DNA from: Burkholderiales bacterium
Lineage (GTDB): Bacteria > Pseudomonadota > Gammaproteobacteria > Burkholderiales > Nitrosomonadaceae
Direction: 5' to 3'
Assembly: GCA_015075225.1 (NCBI GenBank)
Contig: JABTUQ010000001.1
Span: 186,001-250,000 of the forward strand
Length of the DNA stretch: 64,000 bases
Positions within the stretch are counted from its first letter, which is position 1; each line of letters opens with the position of its first letter. A program made the position numbers and the translations under genes. The notes under the pieces are model-generated. The model searched no databases, had not been told where the DNA came from, and worked only from the letters and a program-made list of their open reading frames with translations. Shown in pieces: positions 1 through 10,589 of the stretch.

Positions 1-229
1 GGGCGAGGCTGAAGTTTTTGAAATTTTTTTCCAGTTCAATGACCAGCTCGGCATTGATAGTTTGGATATTCAGTTTTTTAAGAATGGCGGCATCATTTTC
101 CCGGGAGGGCATTTCTACGCTGGATTGGCGGGAAAGCGGGCTCATGTGCTGACCAGGCACAATAGTGCAGGCGGCAAGCTGATATAACACCAGAAGTGCA
201 AGATACGATTTCATCAGTGATGTATTCAT
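1..229 (-). CDS. Polysaccharide export lipoprotein, Wza/GumB-like (partial, runs off the left edge)
   Basis: Only the first 76 codons are inside the window. The N-terminus is a short hydrophobic signal ending in a lipobox-like LAAC at about residues 14-17, followed by a polar stretch. In the Wza family such a lipoprotein forms the outer-membrane channel for capsule or exopolysaccharide. The assignment rests mainly on position: the gene lies about 100 bp downstream of a low-molecular-weight tyrosine phosphatase on the same strand, the usual wzb-wza pairing. The ATG at 229 was chosen, but another ATG at 214 also keeps the signal peptide. The conserved export domain is not visible, so another lipoprotein cannot be excluded. 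Confidence 0.5.
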   Translation of the reverse strand, partial: MNTSLMKSYLALLVLYQLAACTIVPGQHMSPLSRQSSVEMPSRENDAAILKKLNIQTINAELVIELEKNFKNFSLA

Positions 230-332
230 GATTGAGCGTATTTGTTGGCTTTTGTTAGGGATCGCATCAACTCTTGAAATCAGGGTGGTTATGGATCAGA
301 TCGAGTGAAAATTCCTGGTTAATACCGGATGT

Positions 333-773
333 TCATAATTTTATTACCCACTGGGTAACACTTTGTTCGATAAGTGATAAAGAATGAGCAAATGCTGATA
401 ACCCCTTCTGATACGGATCAGTGATGTCGATTTTACTCCATTTACCCAGACGGAATATTTTGCCTTTTGCACTGGGTGTATTTGCTTCAATTTCTGCCTT
501 TTGCCACGCTTCCATCACCAATACAATATCAGCTTCCCGGATCATGTTTTCTGTCAACTGCCGGGCTCGATGTCCCGTAAGATCCAATCCCTTTTCAGCC
601 AATAGCTGGCAGGCGCAAGGATCGGCAGCATGGCCCGTCAAGGCGCCTAGACCGGCGGAATGAATTGAGTATCCTGTTTTACCGGATTTGGAAAGTGCAT
701 CGCGTAAGACTTCTTCTGCCATCGGACTCCGGCATATATTACCCACGCAAATGATCAGTATATTGTTGAGCAC
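333..773 (-). CDS. Low-molecular-weight protein-tyrosine phosphatase (Wzb-like)
   Basis: The 146-residue protein has the family P-loop near its N-terminus, CVGNICRSP (the C-x5-R-S signature, residues about 9-17), and the late general-acid motif DPY. This length is normal for the family. Cytoplasmic enzymes of this type dephosphorylate the tyrosine autokinase that controls capsule or exopolysaccharide polymerisation and export. The downstream lipoprotein gene fits that role. The start is a GTG at 773 without a clear ribosome-binding site, so the exact first residue is uncertain. No frame problem is visible. Confidence 0.88.
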   Translation of the reverse strand: MLNNILIICVGNICRSPMAEEVLRDALSKSGKTGYSIHSAGLGALTGHAADPCACQLLAEKGLDLTGHRARQLTENMIREADIVLVMEAWQKAEIEANTPSAKGKIFRLGKWSKIDITDPYQKGLSAFAHSLSLIEQSVTQWVIKL

Positions 774-863
774 GGAGGTTATTCAGGAATTATTACAAAT
801 TGATTAAAACAGGAGTGGATACTTTATAAGTATTGACACTATACGATTCTTTTGCGAAATGAA

Positions 864-1364
864 TTACAACACGACCGGCTTATCGGGTAGTGTATTTCCC
901 TTTTTATTTGTGCCGGCTGGAAAGTGTTCTTGCAGGATTTGTGTAAGCCGTTCAATTCCGGCAAGCACTCCCTGTTCAAATTGTTTGTGGCTGAAAGCGT
1001 TTTTCATGGTGTGGCAAATAGTTTCCCAGGTGGCTTGATCCACTTTAGTGTGAATGCCCCGGTCTGCAACAATTTCGATGTTGTGATCGGCCAGCAGCAC
1101 ATAAATTAGCATGCCATTGTTGTATTCAGTATCCCAGACCCGCAACAGGGAAAACACATCAATCGCCCGATCACGCACGGATTGATTTTTGATCAAACGG
1201 GATAAATCAAGACTGGCTTCCACTGCGAAGACGATTTCTCCTGCATGAGTAGTTTCGGATTGTGCGATGGCTTGTTCAATCACGGTCAGGGTGGCCGGTG
1301 GAAATGCCCGTTTTACAGTGGATTGGCCTGTCATTAGGTGACGGAAAATGCGCATCATATCCAT
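864..1364 (-). CDS. TPM-domain protein (YgcG/DUF477-like)
   Basis: The reading frame is open from 1577, but the first 70 or so codons do not look protein-like and overlap the promoter area of the divergent gene at 1582. I place the start at the ATG at 1364; ATGs at 1358 and 1355 are equally possible, and none has a strong ribosome-binding site. The remaining roughly 165 residues resemble the TPM fold: an N-terminal segment with GEIVFAVEAS, a central LLRVWDTEYNNGMLIYVLLA and IEIVADRGI, and a C-terminal helix ending in a polar tail. TPM proteins are membrane- or envelope-associated and poorly understood. A TPM gene is often followed by a second one; here only one is seen. Confidence 0.65.
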   Translation of the reverse strand: MDMMRIFRHLMTGQSTVKRAFPPATLTVIEQAIAQSETTHAGEIVFAVEASLDLSRLIKNQSVRDRAIDVFSLLRVWDTEYNNGMLIYVLLADHNIEIVADRGIHTKVDQATWETICHTMKNAFSHKQFEQGVLAGIERLTQILQEHFPAGTNKKGNTLPDKPVVL

Positions 1365-1581
1365 GAATGGTTGTTGAATTGATGGTGACATATAGTAAAA
1401 GCAAAACAGAATGTTCAGCCAAATCGGTGTTCCATGCCTGTTTTTGCGGAGATAGCCTGGGGGTAACTGTAAAGGAAAAACCGGATCGCTGCAGTTTTCC
1501 TGGTATGCGGATACCTGCTTGACAGCCTGGGGTATGGCACATAGCATCCGCCGGAATTGATTTACAAAGCAGGGCAACCAG

Positions 1582-1947
1582 ATGTCAAAACTGTTATTCA
1601 GGCTGCGAAACGTGCCGGATGATGAAGTAGAAGAGGTGCGGGCGTTACTGAGCGAGCATCAGATTGATTTTTATGAAACCTCGGCCGGTAACTGGGGGAT
1701 TTCGATGCCGGCACTGTGGGTGCGTGACGAGGCGCAGTACGGTCACGCAAGAGCATTGCTGGATACCTGCCAGGCACAACGAAGCGAGCGAATACGGGAA
1801 GAATATGCCCGCCTCAAACGGGAGGGTAAACATAAAACAGTGCTCGATAGTTTCCGCGAAAATCCTTTTGCTTTCATAGCCTACCTGTTTATCGTGTACG
1901 CCTTGCTGTATCTTCCCTACAAAATCATTACCGAATTGAGTCGATAA
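1582..1947 (+). CDS. Small membrane-anchored protein, DUF6164-like
   Basis: The 121-residue protein starts MSKLLFRLRNVPDDE and has a signal-transducing-like alpha/beta N-terminal part (about residues 1-60), a charged helical linker, and a single hydrophobic segment near residues 92-113 that should be a membrane anchor. I recognise it as the DUF6164 type: a short soluble domain that resembles DUF2007-like modules, plus a C-terminal transmembrane helix. The function is unknown. It is divergent from the TPM-domain gene, with only a few bases between the two open frames. A repeat element begins 9 bp after its stop codon. Confidence 0.6.
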   Translation: MSKLLFRLRNVPDDEVEEVRALLSEHQIDFYETSAGNWGISMPALWVRDEAQYGHARALLDTCQAQRSERIREEYARLKREGKHKTVLDSFRENPFAFIAYLFIVYALLYLPYKIITELSR

Positions 1948-1956
1948 CCGCTGTTA

Positions 1957-2096
1957 GGGAACCTCTGAAAAACGTCAGCGAGGCAGTCGGTTCAAGGCAA
2001 AAACCGGCAAAGAGTGGGGTTTATATGTAACAAATGAGCATTTTGAGCCGATTTTTAACGCAGAAATAACAACGCAGGTTGTTTTGCAGAGATTCC
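1957..2096 (+). repeat. MITE-like dispersed repeat, copy A
   Basis: This is about 140 bp beginning GGGAACCTCTGAAAAACGTC and ending near GCAGAGATTCCC, which is an imperfect inverted copy of the start. A TTA trinucleotide (1954-1956) precedes the left end. Related copies lie at 40.8, 45.8, 53.3 and 56.3 kb. The internal segment has no coding capacity. The open reading frame of lnt begins inside its right end. Confidence 0.8.
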
Positions 2097-3644
2097 CTGG
2101 TATCGATTTTCCGGTTTTACTTCATCCTGTTGCGAGTCAATCAATTGAATGGTTATTTAAGGCTGCTGACAGCGTTTGCTTTGGGCATGGCGACCGTTTC
2201 CGGTTTTGCCCCTTTTTATTTTTACCCTGTGCCGGTAGTTACCCTGGCAATGCTGTGCCTGCTCTGGCGCGGAAGTAAAACACCGTTTCAGGCTGGATTG
2301 ACCGGATTTGCCTTTGGCATGGGATTGTTTGGTGCGTGCGTCACCTGGCTTTATGTCAGCCTGCATGATTTTGGCCACATGACGATGCCACTAGCGGTAG
2401 TGGCACTGGTGGTGCTGTGTGCCTATCTTTCCCTGTTTCCCGCCCTGGCCGGTTGGCTGGGTTCTTTGCGCCGATTGAGTTCCACCTGGGCGTGGCCGGG
2501 TGTGGTAGCTGCGCTGTGGGCGTTGATGGAATGGGTGCGCGGTACGCTGTTTACAGGGTTTCCCTGGCTAACCGTGGGGTATTCGCAGGCACCGGATAGT
2601 CCCCTGGCCGGTTTTGCTCCAGTTATTGGTGTGTATGGTTTGTCGCTGTTACTGATGCTGAGCGCAGCCTGGCTAGCCTGCTGGCTGGAGAACAGACAGC
2701 ATCGCCGTGTCTGGTTATGGTTGGGAAGCATCTGGTTCACCGGCTTGGGCTTACAGCAAATTCACTGGACGCAGCCGGAGGGCGAGCCTGTAACCGTCAG
2801 CCTGCTGCAAGGCAATATGCCGCAGAACATGAAATGGGAGCCGGAGCATCTGGCGGCCACGATGCAGACTTATGCCCGGCTGGTACGGGAGAGTACGAGC
2901 CGGTTGATTGTTACACCGGAAATCTCCTTTCCCCTGTTCGTGGAGCAGGCGCCGCAGGATTTTCTGGAATTGCTGGCCGAACATGCCCGGGCCAGGCAGG
3001 GCGATGTGCTGATCGGCATGGTGGAGCGTGATCTGGCAAATGACAGTTACTACAACACCATGTTCAGCCTGGGTTCGTCGCCCGGACAAAGTTACCGCAA
3101 ATACCATCTGGTACCGTTTGGCGAATATATTCCACTGAAACCGGTATTTGGCTGGATCATTGATGTGCTGCATATTCCGTTGTCGGATTTTTCGCGTGGC
3201 GGACTGGATCAACAACCGATGGCGCTGGCCGGGCAACGGGTGGCGATCAATATCTGCTACGAGGATGTCTTTGGTGAGGAAATCATCCTGCAGCTGCCGC
3301 AGGCCAGTTTGCTGGTCAATGTCAGTAATGATGCCTGGTTTGGCCGTTCGATCGGGCCACGGCAGCATTTGCAGATTTCACAGATGCGCGCGCTGGAAAC
3401 CGGCCGTTATATGTTGCGGGCGACCAATACCGGTGTGACGGCCATTATTGATGAACGGGGCAGGGTGCTGCAGCAGCTGGAGATGTTCACCACTGCCGGT
3501 TTGCATGGCAGTGTGCAGGGTTTTGGCGGTGCCACGCCTTATGTCCGGTTTGGAAACAATCTGGTGTTCGCGCTCGTCGGTGTGTTATTGCTGATGGGCG
3601 GGCTGGCGGCATTTTCCGGTAAGCGCAAAAACTCTGTAAAATGA
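2079..3644 (+). CDS. lnt: Apolipoprotein N-acyltransferase
   Basis: Lnt transfers the third acyl chain onto the N-terminal cysteine of lipoproteins in the inner membrane. The N-terminal half has several hydrophobic segments (about residues 30-210). The C-terminal nitrilase-like domain carries the catalytic triad: the glutamate in TPEISFP, the lysine in [12 protein letters not shown] and the cysteine in [10 protein letters not shown] last hydrophobic helix ends the protein. The length is usual. The start is uncertain: the frame opens at a TTG at 2079 inside repeat copy A, and TTGs at 2130 and 2145 are alternatives; none has a clear ribosome-binding site. The stop overlaps the open frame of glyQ. 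Confidence 0.9.
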   Translation: MFCRDSLVSIFRFYFILLRVNQLNGYLRLLTAFALGMATVSGFAPFYFYPVPVVTLAMLCLLWRGSKTPFQAGLTGFAFGMGLFGACVTWLYVSLHDFGHMTMPLAVVALVVLCAYLSLFPALAGWLGSLRRLSSTWAWPGVVAALWALMEWVRGTLFTGFPWLTVGYSQAPDSPLAGFAPVIGVYGLSLLLMLSAAWLACWLENRQHRRVWLWLGSIWFTGLGLQQIHWTQPEGEPVTVSLLQGNMPQNMKWEPEHLAATMQTYARLVRESTSRLIVTPEISFPLFVEQAPQDFLELLAEHARARQGDVLIGMVERDLANDSYYNTMFSLGSSPGQSYRKYHLVPFGEYIPLKPVFGWIIDVLHIPLSDFSRGGLDQQPMALAGQRVAINICYEDVFGEEIILQLPQASLLVNVSNDAWFGRSIGPRQHLQISQMRALETGRYMLRATNTGVTAIIDERGRVLQQLEMFTTAGLHGSVQGFGGATPYVRFGNNLVFALVGVLLLMGGLAAFSGKRKNSVK

Positions 3645-3670
3645 GCCCGGTTCATTTTCAAGCTGTTGTC

Positions 3671-4594
3671 ATGCCTACTCCCACTTTTCAGCAAATCATT
3701 CTTACACTTCAACAATACTGGGCGCAGCAGGGTTGTGCATTGCTGCAACCTTACGACATGGAAGTCGGTGCTGGTACCAGCCATACCGCTACCTTTCTGC
3801 GTGCGCTCGGGCCGGAACCCTGGCGCGCTGCCTATGTGCAGCCTTCCCGCCGCCCGAAGGATGGCCGTTATGGCGATAATCCCAATCGCCTGCAGCATTA
3901 CTATCAGTTTCAGGTTGTGCTGAAACCCGCTCCTCGCGATATTCTGGATTTGTATTTCCGCTCATTGCAGACGCTGGGGCTGGATTTGCAGCAAAACGAT
4001 GTACGGCTAGTCGAGGATGACTGGGAAAACCCCACACTGGGTGCCTGGGGATTGGGATGGGAAGTCTGGCTGAACGGTATGGAGGTAACGCAGTTCACTT
4101 ATTTTCAGCAGGTGGGCGGAATCAATTGCCGACCAGCCACAGGTGAAATTACCTACGGGCTGGAACGATTGGCTATGTACCTGCAAGGGGTAGAGAATGT
4201 ATACGACCTGACCTGGACGGACGGGTTGACCTATGGCGATGTCTATCACCAGAACGAAGTAGAGCAATCCACTTATAACTTCGAACATAGCGATACCGGA
4301 TTTCTGCTGTTGTCCTTTGGCAAGCTGGAAGCACAGGCCAACCAGCTGATCGACGCGCAACTGGCCTTGCCTGCTTACGAACAGGTATTGAAAGCGGCGC
4401 ATACCTTCAACCTGCTGGATGCACGCGGCGCGATCTCGGTGACTGAGCGTGCAGCATATATCGGCCGTATCCGCAATCTATCGCGCCGGGTGGCGCAAGC
4501 CTACTACGATAGCCGCTTGCGTTTGCAGCCGCCGTTTCCGCTGGCGCCACGCGAGTGGGTTGATCAGGTTCTGAATCAGACGGAGACTGCTTGA
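3671..4594 (+). CDS. glyQ: Glycyl-tRNA synthetase alpha subunit
   Basis: This subunit holds the class II catalytic core of the tetrameric glycyl-tRNA synthetase. It contains the family's very conserved start ([17 protein letters not shown]), the [11 protein letters not shown] segment and the C-terminal region ending near [15 protein letters not shown] chose the ATG at 3671, which gives 307 residues, close to the usual 300 or so. An ATG at 3641 overlapping the lnt stop would add ten residues not found in relatives. The gene is intact and its TGA overlaps the ATG of glyS (TGATG), so the two subunits are translationally coupled. Confidence 0.96.
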   Translation: MPTPTFQQIILTLQQYWAQQGCALLQPYDMEVGAGTSHTATFLRALGPEPWRAAYVQPSRRPKDGRYGDNPNRLQHYYQFQVVLKPAPRDILDLYFRSLQTLGLDLQQNDVRLVEDDWENPTLGAWGLGWEVWLNGMEVTQFTYFQQVGGINCRPATGEITYGLERLAMYLQGVENVYDLTWTDGLTYGDVYHQNEVEQSTYNFEHSDTGFLLLSFGKLEAQANQLIDAQLALPAYEQVLKAAHTFNLLDARGAISVTERAAYIGRIRNLSRRVAQAYYDSRLRLQPPFPLAPREWVDQVLNQTETA

Positions 4595-6739
4595 TGAATG
4601 ACAATCTGCTGATTGAACTGCTGACTGAGGAACTGCCTCCCAAATCACTTGATAAACTGGGTAATGCCTTTGCAGCTACCGTGGTTGAAAGTCTGAAAAA
4701 TCAACACCTCGCCACACCAGATACCACGCTGACGGTATTTGCCTCGCCACGCCGACTGGCTTTGCATTTGACTGCCATTGCCAGCCAGGCGCCGGATCAG
4801 GCCGTGACGCTCAAGCTGATGCCGGTTGCCATCGGGCTGGATGAACAGGGGCAGCCGACCGCTGCCTTGCGCAAGAAACTGGCGGCGCTGGGCGTAGAAA
4901 ACATCTCTGTCACGGCACTTAAGCGGGTGCAAGATGGCAAAGCGGAAATGCTGCTGCTGGAACAGAGCGTGACCGGCGTTTTGCTGGCTACAGGATTGCA
5001 AAAAGCGGTAGATGAGGCTGTCCGGCAGTTGCCGGTGCCCAAGGTCATGACATATCAGCTGGCTGATGGCTGGGAGAATGTACATTTCGTGCGGCCGGTA
5101 CATGGACTGATCGCCTTGCATGGATCGCATATCGTGCCAATCAGGGCGTTTGGATTTACTGCCGGCAACACGACCCGGGGACATCGTTTTGAAGCAAAAC
5201 GGGATGTGCTGGTGATTGATCACGCTGATCACTATGCATCGTTGCTGGAAACAGAAGGCGCCGTCATCCCAGGTTTTGATCGCCGTCGCAACCGGATCAG
5301 GGCTGGGCTGGAAGCGGCCGCCCGTGCAGCACAACTGCAATGTCTGGATGATGCCGCCTTGCTGGATGAAGTGACTGCGTTAGTGGAGCAACCCAATATC
5401 CTGATGGGTACCTTCCCGGCAGATTTTCTGGAAGTGCCTCAGGAATGCCTGATTTCGACCATGAAAATCAACCAGAAGTATTTTCCTTTGCTTGATCAGG
5501 CCGGGCGGCTGACCAACCGGTTTCTGATTGTCTCCAATAGCACGCCGTCCGATCCTTCGCAAATTATTGCGGGTAACGAGCGGGTAATCCGTTCAAGGCT
5601 GGCGGATGCAAAATTCTTCTTCGATCATGATCGCAAACGGACGCTGGCGGACCGGCTGCCCGAGCTGGATAAGGTGATTTACCACCATCAGCTTGGTTCG
5701 CAGGGATTGCGTACCCGCTATGTGCGGGCTCTGGCGCGCATGATCGCACGGTTACTGGGGGATGAAGTGTTATCGGCGCAGGCGGATCAGGCAGCGATGC
5801 TGGCCAAGGCTGATCTGCTTACCGATATGGTGGGAGAATTTCCCGAGTTGCAAGGCATCATGGGGCGCTACTACGCGCAGTTCGAGGGAATAGATGAAAC
5901 CATCGCATTTGCTATCGAGGATCACTACAAGCCGCGTTTTGCCGGAGACATCCTGCCACGCAGCCAGGCTGGAGTATGTGTGGCGCTGGCCGACAAACTG
6001 GAAACACTGGTAAGTCTGTTCAGTATCGGCCAGCTGCCGACAGGCGACAAGGATCCTTATCGCACTGCGCCGGCATGCGCTGGGCGTCATCCGTATCCTC
6101 ATCGAAAAAATCTGCCAATCGGGCTGGATGTGCTGATTTCACGCGCCGCTGATGTATTGGGAGATGATCCGTGGGCGAACCAGGATTCAGAAGCCGGGCC
6201 ACGCGCGGCCAGTCACGCCGCAACTGGTGGGACAGTTGCAGGATTTCTTTTACGATCGCCTTGCCCAGCAGTCTGCGTGATCAGGGATACACCGTTCAGG
6301 AAGTGGAGGCTGTTCTGAACCTGCGGCCTTCACTGTTGTGTGAAATTCCCCGGCGGCTGGCTGCGGTGCGTGCATTTGCCGCCTTGCCCGGGCGGCCAGT
6401 CTGGCAGCGGCCAACAAGCGGGTAGGTAATATCTCAAAAATCGGAATTTGATGCGACCGCCGGTATCGATGAAACTTGTCTGCAGGCGCCGGCCGAAATC
6501 ACTCTGTATCACGCCTTTGTCCGGGATCGAATCCGATGCCAGGCATGCGTTTGAAAAAGGGTGATTACGTGACTGCACTGCAAATTCTGGCTGCATTGAA
6601 AACGCCGGTTGACGCATTTTTTGATCAGGTGATGGTGAATGACGAAAACGAGGTATTGCGGCGCAATCGTCTGGCACTGCTGGCTGCTTTGCAGGCAACA
6701 ATGAATCGCGTTGCGGATATTTCCAGACTGGCTGCCTGA
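4594..6739 (+). CDS. glyS: Glycyl-tRNA synthetase beta subunit (interrupted by several frameshifts)
   Basis: The beta subunit binds tRNA-Gly and completes the synthetase. The first 490 residues, from [18 protein letters not shown] to TGDKDPY, read without interruption. After that the frame changes repeatedly: an inserted base near 6064-6070, a missing A in a run near 6107, then shifts near 6195, 6268, 6390, 6437 and 6540. Joining the frames restores the C-terminal anticodon-binding region ([20 protein letters not shown], then [13 protein letters not shown], then [20 protein letters not shown] and [10 protein letters not shown]) and a protein of about 715 residues, the normal size. GlyS is essential, so these breaks are more likely sequencing errors than mutations. 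Confidence 0.92.
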
Positions 6740-6751
6740 ACATATCCATAA

Positions 6752-7293
6752 ATGAAGCTGATTATTCTCGACCAGAACGGCGTCATCAATCAGGGGCGCG
6801 ACGCCTATATCAGGACACCCGATGAATGGAATCCGTTCCAGGCAGTCTGCAGGCGATTGCACGACTGGTTCATGCCGGTTACCGGGTAGTTACGGCAACC
6901 AATCAATCCGGCATCGGTCGTGGTTTGCTTGACATGACGACCTTCAATTCAATCAATGACAGGATGCTGCGTGCCGTGCAACAGGAAGGTGGACGCATCG
7001 ATGCCCTGTTTTTCTGCCCGCATACGCAGCATGACAAATGCACCTGCCGCAAGCCGGGCATCGGCATGTTCAAGGAAATTCGCCAGCGTTACGGCGTTGA
7101 ACTAAGTCAGGTACCCGCTGTGGGAGATTCACTGCGTGATCTGCAGGCAGCAGCCAAAGCGGGTGCGATACCGGTATTGGTACTGACCGGCAAGGGAAAA
7201 GACACACTGGCGGGAGGCGAACTGCCGGCAAACACGCAAATCTATCCCGATCTTTCCGCCGTGGTGGATAGTCTCGAAATTCAGGCAGTGTGA
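6752..7293 (+). CDS. gmhB: D-glycero-beta-D-manno-heptose 1,7-bisphosphate 7-phosphatase (one frameshift)
   Basis: This HAD-family phosphatase removes the 7-phosphate in the synthesis of ADP-heptose for lipopolysaccharide. The start MKLIILDQNGVIN matches the family, as do TNQSGIGRG, the zinc-loop cysteines and histidine in CPHTQHDKCTCRKP, and VGDSLRDL. One base is missing near 6835, so the first 28 codons and the rest are in different frames; adding a base restores WNPIPGSLQAIARL. The DxD catalytic motif reads D-Q-N rather than the usual D-R-D, so the second aspartate is an asparagine here; this may be a sequence error. The stop overlaps the start of plsC. Confidence 0.88.
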
Positions 7294-8012
7294 TGGCTGT
7301 ACTGCGCTCCCTGATCTACACACTGCTGCAGGCGATCATTACCCCGCCGTATGCACTGTTTACGCTAGCCTGTTTTCCCTTGCCTGTGCATCAGCGCTAC
7401 CAAATCACCTATGGCTGGACCCGGCTGATGCTGTTCATGCTGCGCACCATTTGCGGCCTGCGTTATGAAGTACTGGGGCGGGAACATATTCCGGATCGAC
7501 CGTCGGTCATCCTTTCAAAACATCAATCAGCCTGGGAGACGCTGGCCTTGCAGCAGATTTTTCCGCCACAGGTATGGGTGCTTAAAAAAGAGCTGCTGCG
7601 TATTCCGTTTTTTGGCTGGGGGCTTGCCATGACCAATCCCATCGCGATTGATCGCAGCGCGGGCAAAGCAGCGCTGGAACAAATCGTGGAACAGGGGCGT
7701 GAGCGGCTGCAGCAGAATTTCTGGATTGTTGTGTTTCCGGAAGGCACACGCATTCCACCGGGCAGCAAGGGCAAATACCGTATCGGTGGTGCCTGGCTGG
7801 CAGTGCATACAGGCGCACTGGTTGTACCGGTGGCACACAATGCAGGTGAATTCTGGGGAAAAAACTCCTTTGTCAAATACCCCGGCACTATTACCGTGAG
7901 TATTGGCCAGCCGATAAACCCCGCTGGCCTGGAAGCAGGGGAATTGATGGCGCAGGCTGAAGCCTGGATTGAAGCTGAAACTACGCGCATCAGCCAAAAG
8001 ATCCGTCCGTAA
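7293..8012 (+). CDS. plsC: 1-acyl-sn-glycerol-3-phosphate acyltransferase
   Basis: PlsC adds the second acyl chain to lysophosphatidic acid at the inner membrane. The protein has an N-terminal hydrophobic segment (about residues 5-30), the catalytic block I SKHQSAWETLAL (H-x4-E, a common variant of H-x4-D in this group), and block III FPEGTRIPPGSKGKY. The size (239 residues) is normal. The ATG at 7293 overlaps the gmhB stop in TGATG, so the pair is probably coupled. A GTG three bases earlier is also possible. No frame problem is seen. Confidence 0.93.
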   Translation: MAVLRSLIYTLLQAIITPPYALFTLACFPLPVHQRYQITYGWTRLMLFMLRTICGLRYEVLGREHIPDRPSVILSKHQSAWETLALQQIFPPQVWVLKKELLRIPFFGWGLAMTNPIAIDRSAGKAALEQIVEQGRERLQQNFWIVVFPEGTRIPPGSKGKYRIGGAWLAVHTGALVVPVAHNAGEFWGKNSFVKYPGTITVSIGQPINPAGLEAGELMAQAEAWIEAETTRISQKIRP

Positions 8013-8135
8013 TATGTAGCAAAAAATTCCCTTTCTGTGATATGCCGGGAGTATTATCTGATTAGCATAGTTTGATCGGACTCAACCCGCAGCCTCGAAA
8101 GTAATCGAGGCCATTCCAGACAAGGAGAAAATATT

Positions 8136-10561
8136 ATGGCCACAGAAAAGCGCGGTTCCCGCTCCGGTAGCAGCAAGGCGGCTGGCAGCAAATCAGCTAC
8201 TGCCAAACAGACCAACACCCGCCAAATCAATCCCTTTGCCGAAATTCTCCATTCCAAGGTATCTGTCGAATTTCCGACGCTATTGAACAAGGAAGGCAGT
8301 ACTCCCGAAGTTGGCACGGTGGTGTACATCCATGGTATCGCCAACAAACCAGTGGCTTCGGTCCTGAAATGCCAGTGGGATTCAGCTCTATTTGGCGCGT
8401 CTATGGGGGATCGTACCCGCATGGCGTACTGGGTGGATCGCAATCGTTATCCAAAGCCTGTGGAAGCCAGTTGTGCCGATAAGGATACCTTTTCCGATGA
8501 ACCCGGAATTATGGGCATCCAATCCTTACAGGAATTCGGGCTGGAACCGGAAATCAAGCTTGGTGGAGCTGAACGCAAGATCATGGCCGCACTGGAAGAA
8601 CGCCTGGCTGCCGGGGAAAAACAACCCACTGGCGTTGATGTCAAGGTGCTGCCATTTACGGAAAATGTGCGGTTGTGGATCACCCGGCGCCTTACCAAAC
8701 GGTTTCTCAAAGATGTGCAGGATTTCTTTTTTGACGAACACAAACGCGACCTGATGGAGCAATCGCTGCGTGACCGTCTGGATGTGGGCGGCGGGCCCTT
8801 TGTCGTGATTGCCCACAGCCAGGGTTCGATGATTGCCTATCACGTGTTGCGCCAGTTGCAGAAAGTAAATTGTGATGTGCGCCTGTTCATTACCATCGGT
8901 TCTCCGCTCGGGATTCAGGAAGTGCAGGATGTACTTGGCAAGATCGGCCCGGGTAAACCGCTGGCTGTACCGGAATGTGTTGATCGCTGGCTGAATGTGG
9001 CTGAACGGCTTGATCCTGTTGCTCTGGATTCGCATCTCGTTAATGATTTCCAGCCCAATAGCCGTGGCGTGAAGGTCAAGGATCATACCGGCCTGATGAT
9101 GAATCCCGACTGGCAATCCAATCCACATTCGGGGACGGGTTATCTCTCGCTTGATATTGTGCGCGAGGCTGTGCGCGAAGTTACCGGGCCTACCTTCAGC
9201 AATCCGGTTGGCCGTAATATCCTGATGAAGGATTTGGTGGATAACATCGAGGATGGACATCGCGAACAACGACACCCCACGCTGATCCAGCTGGTCTCGG
9301 ATGACAAGGAGGCAGCTTCGCTGGATGAGGTGCGTGAACATCTCCGGAAACTGATCGAGAATGTGCTGATTTTCAACAATGTCAAACCTGAAGAAGGACG
9401 TATCCAGCTCATGCGCCGGTTCATCTCAGCGGATCTGACACGGGGCGAAATTGAGGAATTGCGCTCACATTGCAGCACACTGAAAATTGATCGCGTATGG
9501 CGCAATGCTGTCAAGCGGACGTTGCTGCATCAATCAGCACACACGATTCAGGTACGTCCAGCCAACCTTGGTTATGGCGCCTGTGGGCAGGATATTGCGT
9601 GGGCCGTGCTGGATACCGGCATTGCTGCCGATCATCCTCATTTCAAAAAGCACGGTAATGTCGTTGCCCAGTGGGATTGCACCGGCAATGGCAGTCCACG
9701 GCAACTGAAACCCGGTGATAATGGCTTTGGCACGCTGGATGGTAATGGGCACGGCACACACGTTGCTGCCACCATTGCAGGCGGCTTGACCTTGCCCCGG
9801 GATGAAAAGGATGCATCCGAAATTACCTTGCAGGGAATGGCCCCCGAGGTCAGGCTTTACGGTTTCAAGGTGCTCAAGGATAACGGTAGCGGGGAAGATG
9901 CCTTCATTATCAAGGCGCTCGATACCATTGCAGAGCTGAATGAACGCGCCGGCAAGCTGGTTATTCATGGCGTGAACCTCAGTCTGGGCGGCAGTTTCGA
10001 CCCGAGTGTATTTGGTTGCGGCCATACACCACTGTGTCAGGAATTGCGGCGCCTCTGGCGTCGGGGGTGCTGGTTTGTCTGGCAGCTGGTAATGAAGGCT
10101 ACGCGCTGCTTGATTCTGCCAGCGGGGTCATATCGGCCAATATGGATCTGTCCATCGGCGATCCGGCCAATCTGGAAGAAGCCATTGCCGTGGGTTCGGT
10201 ACACAAGAACAATCCCCATACATACGGCGTTTCCTATTTTTCCTCGCGCGGCCCGACTGCAGATGGGCGCATGAAGCCGGATCTGGTGGCGCCGGGCGAG
10301 AACATTCTTTCAGCGCGCCATCAATGGCCGAAAGGAAAATTCACCGTGCGCAATGCCTACGTGGAAATGAGCGGCACCAGCATGGCTACTCCGCATGTTT
10401 CCGGGCTGCTGGCTGCTTTTCTTTCTGCTCGCCGGGAATTCATCGGCTACCCCGATCGTGTCAAGGCATTGTTGCTGCAGCATTGCACTGATTTGGCGCG
10501 TGACCCCTACATCCAGGGAAAAGGTATGCCCAATCTGGTGAGAATGATCATGAACACCTGA
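8136..10561 (+). CDS. Alpha/beta hydrolase fused to subtilisin-like serine protease (one frameshift)
   Basis: A ribosome-binding site (AAGGAG) precedes the ATG. The first 30 residues are rich in Lys, Ser and Ala, with no signal peptide. Residues about 60-350 look like an alpha/beta hydrolase: an oxyanion-type YIHGI (64-68), a nucleophile elbow AHSQG with Ser228, and a candidate catalytic histidine in KDHTG. Residues about 460 to the end are a peptidase S8 domain: LDTG (Asp493), GHGTHVA (His542), and GTSMATPHVSG with the serine. The frame breaks in a G run at 10063-10067; one extra G restores RRGVLVCLAAGNEGY. The reconstructed protein is about 809 residues. The substrate and role are unknown, and it stands alone, facing dcd convergently. 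Confidence 0.85.
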
Positions 10562-10589
10562 GCAGCGGGCAATTCAGGGTTGATACGGC

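Noticed and set aside
864-1577. Full 237-codon frame of the TPM gene
   Set aside because: The first 70 codons have no domain character and reach the promoter area of the divergent gene; a later start is more likely.
2157-2740. Minus-strand frames inside lnt
   Set aside because: They are shadows of a GC-rich gene with clear Lnt motifs on the plus strand.
6060-6740. Programmed frameshifting in glyS
   Set aside because: Six or more shifts in both directions in one gene are not compatible with any known recoding.
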